DNA from: Microbispora oryzae
GTDB lineage: Bacteria > Actinomycetota > Actinomycetes > Streptosporangiales > Streptosporangiaceae
Length of the DNA: 64,000 bases
Reading direction: 5' to 3'
NCBI RefSeq assembly: GCF_017896165.1
Contig: NZ_JAFCNB010000006.1
Location: forward strand, 124,001-188,000
Part shown: positions 57,345 through 64,000 of the stretch, in pieces
Position numbering within the stretch: the first letter of the stretch is position 1
How the letters are laid out: each line of letters begins with the position of its first letter
The notes under the pieces: model-generated
The model's database searches: none
Told to the model about the DNA's origin: nothing
The model's input: only the letters and a program-made list of their open reading frames with translations
Translations under genes and position numbers: made by a program

Positions 57345-57446
57345 TGATCACTCCTGAGTCCGGGACGGCCGCCGCCGGATGCGACGGGACCGGCCCTCGG
57401 TTACGGCGGCGCCCGCTATTTGACGCCGCTCGCCTACAACCATGAT

Positions 57447-57479
57447 GCCGTACGCCCGGTACCTGACCGGTCGTACGGC
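57447..57479. promoter_or_regulatory. Hairpin between rpsD and rpoA
   Basis: GCCGTACG and CGTACGGC, with an inner CCGGT/ACCGG pair, can form an extended stem in the 161-nt gap. No T-rich tail is seen. It may shield or pause the transcript between rpsD and rpoA. Confidence 0.35.
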
Positions 57480-57505
57480 GTCATGACGTGGTCGCGAGGC
57501 TCTAC

Positions 57506-58132
57506 TTACTTGGAGTAGAGCTCGACGATGAGCTGCTCCTGGACCAGCGTGTCGATCTGCTGGCGAACCGGGAGCTGGTGCACGAGGACGCGCAGGTTGT
57601 CCGCCGAGGCGCCGAGCCACGCGGGCACGGTCTTGTCACCGGCGGTGGCCCGGGCCACCTCGTACGGCAGGAGGTTGCGCGACTTCTCGCGGACCTCGAT
57701 GATGTCGTGCTCGCGCACCCGGTACGACGGGATGTCGACCTTCTTGCCGTTCACCAGGAAGTGGCCGTGGCGCACCTGCTGGCGGGCGGCGTCGCGCGAC
57801 TCCGCGAAACCGGCGCGGTAGACCACGTTGTCGAGACGGCTCTCCAGGATCTGGAGGAGGTTCTCGCCGGTCTTGCCGGTCTTGCGGTTGGCTTCCTCGT
57901 AGTAGTTGTGGAACTGCTTCTCGAGGACGCCGTAGATCCGGCGGGTCTTCTGCTTCTCCCGGAGCTGGAGCTGGTACTCCGACTCCTTGGGACGGCCGCG
58001 GCCGTGCTCACCCGGCGGGTACGGACGGATCTCGATGGGGCACTTGGCGGACTCGCACTTCTTGCCCTTGAGGAAGAGCTTGGTCTTCTCACGACGGCAG
58101 AGCTTGCAGTCCGGACCCGTGTAACGAGCCAT
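57506..58132 (-). CDS. rpsD: Ribosomal protein S4
   Basis: S4 nucleates 30S assembly. The 208-residue protein has an N-terminal zinc-type Cys cluster ([18 protein letters not shown], then CPIE) and an S4 RNA-binding domain ([20 protein letters not shown]). It ends in [15 protein letters not shown] start after GGAAAT-type leader. Cys-containing S4 is the form used when zinc is plentiful. Confidence 0.98.
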   Translation of the reverse strand: MARYTGPDCKLCRREKTKLFLKGKKCESAKCPIEIRPYPPGEHGRGRPKESEYQLQLREKQKTRRIYGVLEKQFHNYYEEANRKTGKTGENLLQILESRLDNVVYRAGFAESRDAARQQVRHGHFLVNGKKVDIPSYRVREHDIIEVREKSRNLLPYEVARATAGDKTVPAWLGASADNLRVLVHQLPVRQQIDTLVQEQLIVELYSK

Positions 58133-58151
58133 TTCCTTCTATCTCCTGAGC

Positions 58152-58556
58152 TCAGACGCGACGGCGCTTGGGCGGACGGCAGCCGTTGTGCGGGACCGGG
58201 GTCACGTCCTGGATGGACCCGACCTCAAGACCGGTCGCCTGCAGGGAACGGATGGCGGTCTCACGGCCGGAGCCGGGACCCTTGACGAAGACGTCGACCT
58301 TGCGCATGCCGTGCTCCATGGCGCGGCGAGCGGCGTTCTCGGCGGCCATCTGCGCGGCGAACGGGGTGGACTTACGGGAGCCCTTGAACCCGACGTGGCC
58401 GGCGCTGGCCCAGGAGATCACGTTCCCGCTGGGGTCCGTGATCGAGACGATCGTGTTGTTGAACGTGCTCTTGATGTGGGCGTGCCCATGAGCGACGTTC
58501 TTCTTTTCCTTGCGGCGCACCTTCTTAGGCGCGCCCTGGCGGCTCTTCGGCGGCAT
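58152..58556 (-). CDS. rpsK: Ribosomal protein S11
   Basis: S11 lines the 30S platform near the E site. The 134-residue protein carries [20 protein letters not shown] and the conserved end [16 protein letters not shown]. Separated from rpsD by 19 nt in the usual rpsM-rpsK-rpsD-rpoA order. Confidence 0.98.
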   Translation of the reverse strand: MPPKSRQGAPKKVRRKEKKNVAHGHAHIKSTFNNTIVSITDPSGNVISWASAGHVGFKGSRKSTPFAAQMAAENAARRAMEHGMRKVDVFVKGPGSGRETAIRSLQATGLEVGSIQDVTPVPHNGCRPPKRRRV

Positions 58557-58591
58557 TTAAGCGCTATCTCCAGGAATGTGGCTGCTAAGGA

Positions 58592-58972
58592 CTACTTCTT
58601 GCCCGGCTTCTTCTTGCCGGCCACGGTCTTCTTCTTGCCCTTGCGGGTGCGCGCGTTCGTCTGCGTCCGCTGACCGTGGACAGGCAGCCCCTTGCGGTGC
58701 CGGATGCCCTGGTAGCAGCCGATCTCGATCTTGCGGCGGATGTCGGCCTGAACCTCGCGGCGGAGGTCACCCTCGATCTTGTAGTTCGCCTCGATGTAGT
58801 CACGCATCGGCACGAGCTCAGCGTCGGTGAGCTGGTGGACGCGCAGGTCGGGGCTCACGCCCGTCGCATCGAGGATCTCCTTGGCCCGGGTGCGGCCGAT
58901 TCCGAAAATGTAGGTGAGAGCGATCTCCAGCCGCTTGTCGCGGGGGAGGTCGACGCCAACCAGGCGAGCCAT
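58592..58972 (-). CDS. rpsM: Ribosomal protein S13
   Basis: S13 bridges the subunits in the 30S head. The 126-residue protein starts [20 protein letters not shown] and has [20 protein letters not shown] near the end, followed by a Lys-rich tail. ATG 58972 lies 10 nt after GGAG; the ATG 9 nt upstream is too close to that site. Confidence 0.98.
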   Translation of the reverse strand: MARLVGVDLPRDKRLEIALTYIFGIGRTRAKEILDATGVSPDLRVHQLTDAELVPMRDYIEANYKIEGDLRREVQADIRRKIEIGCYQGIRHRKGLPVHGQRTQTNARTRKGKKKTVAGKKKPGKK

Positions 58973-59188
58973 GGCGGGCATTCTCCTTCGTTGTGGCGGA
59001 GGTCTCGCGCCTCACTCCCCTCCCCATGCCCGGGGCGAGGGCCCCGGCCTCCGACCGGGGGTCTCCCGCGTGGTTCGGTCTCCTGGGAGACCGCCTTCGC
59101 CGGTGTGAGACACCGTTTCGTTGTCCGGCCACAGCCGGCGGGAACCATGCGGCCCCGCGGCCTCGGCCGGCGGTCCTCGTTCCCGGTC

Positions 59189-59209
59189 GCCCGCCGTATC
59201 ACGGCGGGC
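59189..59209. promoter_or_regulatory. Hairpin between rpmJ and rpsM
   Basis: A perfect 9-bp stem (GCCCGCCGT, ATC loop) lies in the 275-nt gap after rpmJ. A second short inverted repeat, CGGTCTCC-TG-GGAGACCG, lies at 59076-59093. The gap has no other gene and may hold a promoter for rpsM. Confidence 0.4.
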
Positions 59210-59247
59210 CCTCCGGGCCGCGGACCCCTACCAGGGATCTGTCGTCC

Positions 59248-59364
59248 CTAGCCCTGACGCTGCTTGTGGCGCAGGTTGGTGCTGCAGATCACCATGACGC
59301 GACCGTGCCGGCGAATCACCTTGCAGTTGTCGCAGATCTTCTTGACGCTCGGCTTGACCTTCAT
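59248..59364 (-). CDS. rpmJ: Ribosomal protein L36
   Basis: This 38-residue protein ([20 protein letters not shown], then [10 protein letters not shown] and LRHKQRQG) carries the zinc ligands C11, C14 and C27 plus His. It is a 50S protein near the peptidyl transferase centre. Lies 48 nt after infA on the same strand. Confidence 0.97.
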   Translation of the reverse strand: MKVKPSVKKICDNCKVIRRHGRVMVICSTNLRHKQRQG

Positions 59365-59412
59365 AGTCCTTATTCGTTCCGCATACAGTCCACCCCGCGG
59401 CACGGGGTGGGC

Positions 59413-59634
59413 CTACTTGTACCGGTAGACGATCCGCCCGCGACTCAGGTCGTAGGGGCTCAGTTCCACGACCACCCTGTCATCGGGAAGGATCCGGATG
59501 TAGTGCATCCGCATCCGCCCGCTGATATGGGCGAGCACCTTATGGCCGTTGTCGAGCTGCACCCGGAACATGGCGTTCGGGAGCGACTCGACCACAGTGC
59601 CCTCTATCTCGATGGCGCCGTCTTTCTTGGCCAT
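59413..59634 (-). CDS. infA: Translation initiation factor IF-1
   Basis: The 73-residue OB-fold protein ([20 protein letters not shown]; ending [16 protein letters not shown]) occupies the A site of the 30S subunit during initiation. It has the usual length and sequence. Precedes rpmJ. Its promoter should lie in the 238-nt gap upstream; a TACACT box on the minus strand there is the best -10 candidate. Confidence 0.98.
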   Translation of the reverse strand: MAKKDGAIEIEGTVVESLPNAMFRVQLDNGHKVLAHISGRMRMHYIRILPDDRVVVELSPYDLSRGRIVYRYK

Positions 59635-59872
59635 GACCCTCGCGTTTCACTGATCGGTCGTCTGAGGCTTCGGAACACTAAGCAGCCGCGACCTTCGGGC
59701 GCTTCCAGAGAGCGGCGGTCTGCCCGACCGCCTACGCGCAAAAGGTCATAGTGAACCGACAAAGGAGTGTACGCCAACCCGCCCCGAATTGCGAAACGGC
59801 GGCAGAGGCCGCGGGCACACCCTGAGGACAGGTTACCCTCCGGGCCGCGCGCGTGCCGGAAACGGCGGGCGA

Positions 59873-60313
59873 TCAGCTGGGGCGCCGCTGGTCCCGTGTG
59901 TTGCCGAAGATCGTGCTCATCAGCAGGATGACGCCCCACGGGCCCATCACCCACAGCGGCCACGGATAGACGAGTTCGCCCGAGGTGACCATCACGATGA
60001 GCCAGATCACCCAGTTGATGCCGCTGGCCATCGCCCACGCCCCCCAGGCGGCCTTCAGCGATTTCTCGCCCTTGGTCCCCTTGCGCGGGGAGGCGGACGG
60101 CGTCGCCGTCGCGGGCAGGGTGTGCAGGTCGATCTCGGGGAGGTCGGAGGTGACCCTCGCCAGCTCGCCGTACGTCCGGCTCTGGTAGGTCTGCTCCAGC
60201 CGCTCCTGGAACTCGTCGACGTCGAGCCTGCCCTGGGCCATATGCTCCCGCAGGGCGGCGGCGACCCGATCTCTGTCGCCGTCGGATGCCCGCATCTCCG
60301 GCGCTGCCGCCAT
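59873..60313 (-). CDS. DUF1707 domain membrane protein
   Basis: The 146-residue protein has an N-terminal DUF1707 (SHOCT-like) region (MRASDGDRDRVAAALREHMA, then GRLDVDEFQERLEQ) and two membrane segments near 92-112 and 117-136. DUF1707 proteins are frequent in actinobacteria, with unknown function; many associate with the envelope. ATG 60313 has AGGAG 6 nt upstream. It lies between map and infA on the same strand. Confidence 0.85.
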   Translation of the reverse strand: MAAAPEMRASDGDRDRVAAALREHMAQGRLDVDEFQERLEQTYQSRTYGELARVTSDLPEIDLHTLPATATPSASPRKGTKGEKSLKAAWGAWAMASGINWVIWLIVMVTSGELVYPWPLWVMGPWGVILLMSTIFGNTRDQRRPS

Positions 60314-60380
60314 CACCATCTCCTGCTGTCGCGCGATACGACCATTATGGGGCACCGTAACGCGCCGCGGGCGGGAGTGA

Positions 60381-61229
60381 TCAACCGTTGCCGGCCGCGG
60401 CCGGATCGCCCCCCACGGCCTCGCCGGACAGTTCCCTCAGCCGGAACGCCCCGCCGTCGAGCGCGGTCAGCACGATCGGTCCGCCGTCCGTGACCGCGAC
60501 GCTGTGCTCGAAGTGCGCGGACGGCTTGCCGTCCAGGGTGACGACCGTCCAGTCGTCGGCGAGCACCTTGGTCCGCGCGGTGCCGAGGTTGACCATCGGC
60601 TCGATCGCGAAGCACATCCCCGCCTCGAAGCGAGGCCCACGACCGGGCTTGCCGTGGTTGGCCACCCACGGGTCCATGTGCATCTGGGTGCCGATGCCGT
60701 GCCCGCCGTACTCCGGGGGGATGCCGTAACGGCCCTGAGAGCGGACGTACTTCTCGACCTGGTGGCCGATGTCGGAGAGGTAACCCCCGACCTTCAGCGC
60801 GGCGATGCCACGCCACATGGCCTCTTCCGTGACCCGCATCAGCTCGGTCAGCCGCGGCTCGACCTCACCCACGGCGACCGTGATCGCCGAGTCGCCGTGC
60901 CAGCCGTCGAGGATCGCGCCGCAGTCGATGGAGATGATGTCGCCCTCGCGCAGCTTCCTGCGGTCGCCGGGGATGCCGTGGACGACCTCGTCGTTCACGG
61001 AGGCGCAGATCGTGGCGGGGAAGCCCTGGTAGCCCTTGAACGAGGGGATGGCGCCCTCGGCCCGGATGGCCTCCTCAGCGATGGCGTCGAGGTCGAGGGG
61101 CGTGATGCCGGGCCGTACCGACGACCGCAGCAGCTCAAGGGTGCGGCCCACGACGAGACCGGCGGCCCGCATGCTGTCCAGCTGCTCGGCCGTCTTGACC
61201 TGGATCCCGTGCTTGTTCTTCTTGAACAC
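60381..61229 (-). CDS. map: Methionine aminopeptidase
   Basis: Map removes the N-terminal Met from new proteins. The 282-residue type I enzyme has the metal ligands in IISIDCGAILDGWHGDSAIT, GHGIGTQMHMDPWVAN and AIEPMV. A GTG start (FKKNKHGIQVK N-terminus) follows AAGGGGG. Follows adk on the minus strand. Confidence 0.97.
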   Translation of the reverse strand: MFKKNKHGIQVKTAEQLDSMRAAGLVVGRTLELLRSSVRPGITPLDLDAIAEEAIRAEGAIPSFKGYQGFPATICASVNDEVVHGIPGDRRKLREGDIISIDCGAILDGWHGDSAITVAVGEVEPRLTELMRVTEEAMWRGIAALKVGGYLSDIGHQVEKYVRSQGRYGIPPEYGGHGIGTQMHMDPWVANHGKPGRGPRFEAGMCFAIEPMVNLGTARTKVLADDWTVVTLDGKPSAHFEHSVAVTDGGPIVLTALDGGAFRLRELSGEAVGGDPAAAGNG

Positions 61230-61268
61230 GTTTGCACCCCCTTGCGGGATTGTCCCATACAAGCCTGA

Positions 61269-61295
61269 ACGCCACCCCATGAGACGGAGTGGCGT
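61269..61295. promoter_or_regulatory. Hairpin between adk and map
   Basis: ACGCCACCCC and GGAGTGGCGT form a 10-bp stem with one mismatch and a 7-nt loop in the 114-nt gap. No T tract; attenuator or terminator. Confidence 0.4.
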
Positions 61296-61343
61296 CCAAG
61301 GCGTCGGTAACGATTCAGCCGGATCGCGACATCCGGCCCATGA

Positions 61344-61997
61344 TCACTCGGCGAACCGTCGCAACGCGGCCATCGCCCGCTGGGTGACCTCCTCGACCGG
61401 ACCGGTCGCGTCGACTCCCTGCACGATGCCCTCGTCGGCGTAGAAGGAGATCAGCGGCGCGGTCTGCTCCTGGTAGACCTCCAGGCGGTGCCTGATGGTC
61501 TCCTCGCGGTCGTCGTCGCGCTGGAACAGCTCGCCGCCGCAGGCGTCGCAGACCCCTTCCACGGCGGGCGGATCGAACAGCACGTGCCACACCTTGCCGC
61601 AGGAGCGGCAGGTACGGCGGCCCGCCAGCCGCCGGACGACCTCGTCGTCGTCGACCACCAGGTTGAGGACGACGTCGAGGGAGGTGCCGAACTCGGCCAG
61701 CATCTTCTTCAGGACCTCGGCCTGCGGCACGTTGCGCGGGAAGCCGTCGAGGAGGAACCCCTCCTGCGCGTCATCGTGCGACAACCTGTCCCGGACCATG
61801 GCGACCGTCACCTCGTCGGGGACCAGGTCGCCGCGGTCCATGTACTCCTTGGCAAGCTTGCCGAGCTCCGTGCCGCCCGAGACGTTGGCACGGAAGATGT
61901 CGCCTGTCGAGATTTTCGGGATCGACAGGTGCGAAGCGATGAACTGGGCCTGCGTCCCCTTACCCGCTCCGGGGGGCCCGACCAGGACGACGCGCAC
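61344..61997 (-). CDS. adk: Adenylate kinase
   Basis: Adk interconverts ATP, ADP and AMP. The 217-residue long-type protein has the P-loop [10 protein letters not shown], the NMP-binding [14 protein letters not shown] and a zinc-type lid with Cys130, Cys133, Cys150 and Cys153. The GTG shares a base with the secY stop (TAGTG), so translation is coupled. Confidence 0.98.
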   Translation of the reverse strand: MRVVLVGPPGAGKGTQAQFIASHLSIPKISTGDIFRANVSGGTELGKLAKEYMDRGDLVPDEVTVAMVRDRLSHDDAQEGFLLDGFPRNVPQAEVLKKMLAEFGTSLDVVLNLVVDDDEVVRRLAGRRTCRSCGKVWHVLFDPPAVEGVCDACGGELFQRDDDREETIRHRLEVYQEQTAPLISFYADEGIVQGVDATGPVEEVTQRAMAALRRFAE

Positions 61998-63304
61998 TAT
62001 CTCAGGAAGCCCTCGTAGTTGCGCTGCTGCAGCTGGCTCTCGATCTGCTTGACCGTGTCCAGACCAACACCAACCATGATCAGAATGCTGGTCCCTCCGA
62101 ACGGGAAGTTCTGGCTCGCTCCGGCCACCGCCAGCGCGATGATCGGGATCAGCGAGATGACTCCCAGATACGGAGCGCCGGCGGCGGTGAGCCGCGTGAG
62201 CACGAAGTTCAGGTACTCGGCGGTCGGCCGGCCCGGACGGATGCCCGGGATGAACCCACCGTACTTCTTCATGTTGTCGGCCACTTCAACGGGGTTGAAG
62301 GTGATGGACACGTAGAAGTACGTGAAGAAGATGATGAGGAGGAAGAAGGTGGCCATGTAGACCGGGTGGTCGCCGCGCACCAGGTTCTGCGCCAGCCACT
62401 CCACCACCACGTTCGACTGCTGGTTGGCCCCGAACAGGGTCACCACCAGCTGGGGCAGGTAGAGGAGCGACGAGGCGAAGATGACCGGGATGATGCCCGC
62501 GGTGTTCACCTTCATCGGGATGTAGGTCGAGGTGCCGCCGTACATCCGGCGGCCCACCATCCGCTTGGCGTACTGGACGGGGATGCGGCGCTGGGCCTGC
62601 TCGATGAAGACGACGACCGCGATCATCACGATGCCGACGATCATCACGACGACGAACTTGAACGGGCTCAGCCGGTAGATGCTCAGCAGCTCGGACGGGA
62701 AGACCGCGATCACCTGAGTGAAGATCAGGATCGACATGCCGTTGCCGACGCCGCGGTCGGTCACGAGCTCACCCAGCCACATGATCACGGCGGTGCCTGC
62801 GGTCATCGTGACGACCATCGTGACCAGCGGGAAGATGTCCTGGCTCAGCAGGATCTGCTCCTTGCAGCTCGGGAAGAGCTGACCGCTGCGGGCCAGAGCC
62901 ACGAACGCCGTCGACTGCAGGATGGCGAGACCGATGGTCAGGTACCGCGTGTACTGCGTGATCCTCGCGGTGCCCGCCTGGCCCTCCTTCTTCAGGGCCT
63001 CCAGGCGGGGAATCACCACCGTCAGCAGCTGCAGGATGATGCTCGCCGTGATGTACGGCATGATTCCGAGCGCGAACACTGAAAGTTTCAGAAGCGCGCC
63101 GCCACTGAAGAGCTGAACCATCCCGTAGATGTTGCCGGCGTCGCCGGACTGGGCCTGGTCCAGACAGAGGCGGACGTTCGCGGCGTTGACGCCGGGGGTG
63201 GGAAGCACCGAGCCCAGCCGGAACAGCGCGATGATGCCCAAGGTGAAGAGCAGCTTCTTGCGCAGGTCCGGCGTCCGGAATGCCCGGGTAATCGCGGTTA
63301 GCAC
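61997..63304 (-). CDS. secY: Preprotein translocase subunit SecY
   Basis: SecY is the central channel of the Sec translocon, with ten membrane helices. The 435-residue sequence has [14 protein letters not shown], the plug region and [15 protein letters not shown]-like ([14 protein letters not shown]) loop, with conserved [20 protein letters not shown]. The GTG start has AGGAGGG just upstream. Coupled to adk; preceded by a 182-nt gap after rplO. Confidence 0.98.
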   Translation of the reverse strand: MLTAITRAFRTPDLRKKLLFTLGIIALFRLGSVLPTPGVNAANVRLCLDQAQSGDAGNIYGMVQLFSGGALLKLSVFALGIMPYITASIILQLLTVVIPRLEALKKEGQAGTARITQYTRYLTIGLAILQSTAFVALARSGQLFPSCKEQILLSQDIFPLVTMVVTMTAGTAVIMWLGELVTDRGVGNGMSILIFTQVIAVFPSELLSIYRLSPFKFVVVMIVGIVMIAVVVFIEQAQRRIPVQYAKRMVGRRMYGGTSTYIPMKVNTAGIIPVIFASSLLYLPQLVVTLFGANQQSNVVVEWLAQNLVRGDHPVYMATFFLLIIFFTYFYVSITFNPVEVADNMKKYGGFIPGIRPGRPTAEYLNFVLTRLTAAGAPYLGVISLIPIIALAVAGASQNFPFGGTSILIMVGVGLDTVKQIESQLQQRNYEGFLR

Positions 63305-63438
63305 GGTCCCTCCTGCGCGCCAGTGACGCGGTGACGGTCGGTGACGGCCTGGAAGGCGTCCCACGACATGACTTGTTGCCAATGAGCTAGTCGGGCCGCG
63401 AAGCGAGCCCGCTGCCCAGCGAACTCTAACGCACTACG

Positions 63439-63469
63439 GGCGCGGAGGCTCATAACGAACCTCCGCGCC
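63439..63469. promoter_or_regulatory. Hairpin between rplO and secY
   Basis: A perfect 10-bp GGCGCGGAGG stem with an 11-nt loop sits 17 nt after the rplO stop. No T-rich tail follows on the minus strand. A TAGAGT box lies next to it, so it may separate a secY-adk promoter from the ribosomal operon. Confidence 0.4.
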
Positions 63470-63485
63470 TCGCGCAGCATCATGC

Positions 63486-63941
63486 CTACAGCTCGGAAAC
63501 CGAGCCGCCGGCCGCGGCGATCTTCTCCTTGGCGGACGCCGAGAAGGCGTGCGCCTGCACGTTGACCGCCACAGAGATCTCACCGGTACCCAGCACCTTG
63601 ACGAGCTGGTTCTTGCGGACCGCACCCCGGGCGACGAGCTCGTCGACCGTGACGGCGCCACCCTCGGGGAAGAACTCCCCGATCCGGTCCAGGTTGACGA
63701 CCTGGTAGGTCGTCTTGAACAGCGCGTTCGAGAAGCCCTTCAGCTTCGGCAGCCGCCGCTGGAGCGGAATCTGGCCGCCCTCGAAGCCCGGCATCACGTT
63801 GTTGCGAGCCTTGGTGCCCTTGGTGCCCCGACCGGCCGTCTTGCCCTTGGAGCCCTCGCCGCGGCCCTTGCGGACCTTGGCCTTGTTGGCGCCGGGGGCG
63901 GGACGGAGGTCGTGCAGCTTGAGCGGAGCGTTCTCAGTCAT
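63486..63941 (-). CDS. rplO: Ribosomal protein L15
   Basis: L15 is an early 50S assembly protein. The 151-residue protein starts [20 protein letters not shown] and has the Gly/Lys/Arg-rich [20 protein letters not shown] core. It sits directly after rpmD (2-nt gap) in the spc-type operon order. Confidence 0.98.
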   Translation of the reverse strand: MTENAPLKLHDLRPAPGANKAKVRKGRGEGSKGKTAGRGTKGTKARNNVMPGFEGGQIPLQRRLPKLKGFSNALFKTTYQVVNLDRIGEFFPEGGAVTVDELVARGAVRKNQLVKVLGTGEISVAVNVQAHAFSASAKEKIAAAGGSVSEL

Positions 63942-63943
63942 GA

Positions 63944-64000
63944 CTAGTCGACCTCTTCAACAACGACGAGGTGCGTCACCACGGCGACCATGCCACGGAT
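63944..64000 (-). CDS. rpmD: Ribosomal protein L30, C-terminal end
   Basis: The last 18 codons plus stop are visible: [18 protein letters not shown], matching the RGM..V.HLV.VEE ending of L30. The 5' part lies beyond the right edge. Position before rplO fits the spc operon. Confidence 0.85.
   Translation of the reverse strand: MRGMVAVVTHLVVVEEVD

Noticed and set aside
63298-63483. 61-codon open frame between secY and rplO
   Set aside because: It overlaps the secY start and the hairpin, and has no family resemblance.

Overview
The window is very GC-rich (about 70%), with dense gene packing and many GTG and TTG starts. It carries actinobacterial marker genes: GuaB3, a ShbA/SigD-type sigma factor, a His-tailed GroEL1, a DUF5319 protein and a TsaE-Alr-NnrDE-AcpS cluster. 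The gene order follows the guaA-guaB3-guaB-sigD-groEL-tsaD-alr-glmM-rpsI-rplM-truA-rpoA region of Mycobacterium and Streptomyces chromosomes. The organism is therefore a filamentous-type actinomycete. A member of the Streptosporangiales is my best guess, inferred only from gene content. No tRNA, rRNA, CRISPR array, insertion sequence or origin was seen.

Layout. (1) 1-7.3 kb: a minus-strand operon of four glycosyltransferases, one fused to a CDP-glycerol glycerophosphotransferase, for a teichoic-acid-like surface polymer. (2) 7.5-9.4 kb: a secreted polysaccharide deacetylase and a membrane acyltransferase that overlap tail to tail. (3) 9.5-27.4 kb: purine genes guaA, guaB3 and guaB, a GMC oxidoreductase coupled to an aldehyde dehydrogenase, a beta-propeller lipoprotein, glpD, nagA, a TrmB/LuxR-type regulator, a DUF5319 protein, a sigma factor with a tiny coupled RsdA-like gene, and groES-groEL under a CIRCE element. 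(4) 27.7-41.3 kb: a THUMP-like methyltransferase, a coiled-coil protein, then the minus-strand acpS-nnrDE-alr-hydrolase-tsaE-(wall protein-sortase)-tsaB-rimI-tsaD series, followed by plus-strand SDR, coaA and DUF389 genes. (5) 41.4-46.7 kb, accessory: two ABC-2 exporter pairs with overlapping genes and an AAA ATPase/PIN nuclease pair of visibly lower GC. (6) 46.8-64 kb: glmM, rpsI, rplM; a CAP protein and two giant Pro-rich membrane paralogues; then truA, rplQ, rpoA, rpsD, rpsK, rpsM, rpmJ, infA, a DUF1707 protein, map, adk, secY, rplO and the end of rpmD.

How the genes work together. The housekeeping blocks supply guanine nucleotides, t6A tRNA modification, cell-wall precursors (D-Ala, GlcN-1-P), CoA and acyl-carrier activation, chaperones and the translation/transcription core. 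The accessory genes are mostly envelope functions: polymer glycosylation, a sortase with its candidate substrate, ABC exporters and Pro-rich membrane proteins. The most unusual items are the ABC-ATPase/PIN pair, which looks like a defence or toxin module, a 71-residue RsdA-like anti-sigma gene lacking a membrane anchor, a sortase/wall-protein pair inside the t6A operon, an orphan minus-strand terminator upstream of guaB, and a recurring pattern of -10 boxes placed 6-8 nt before start codons, which suggests widespread leaderless transcription.
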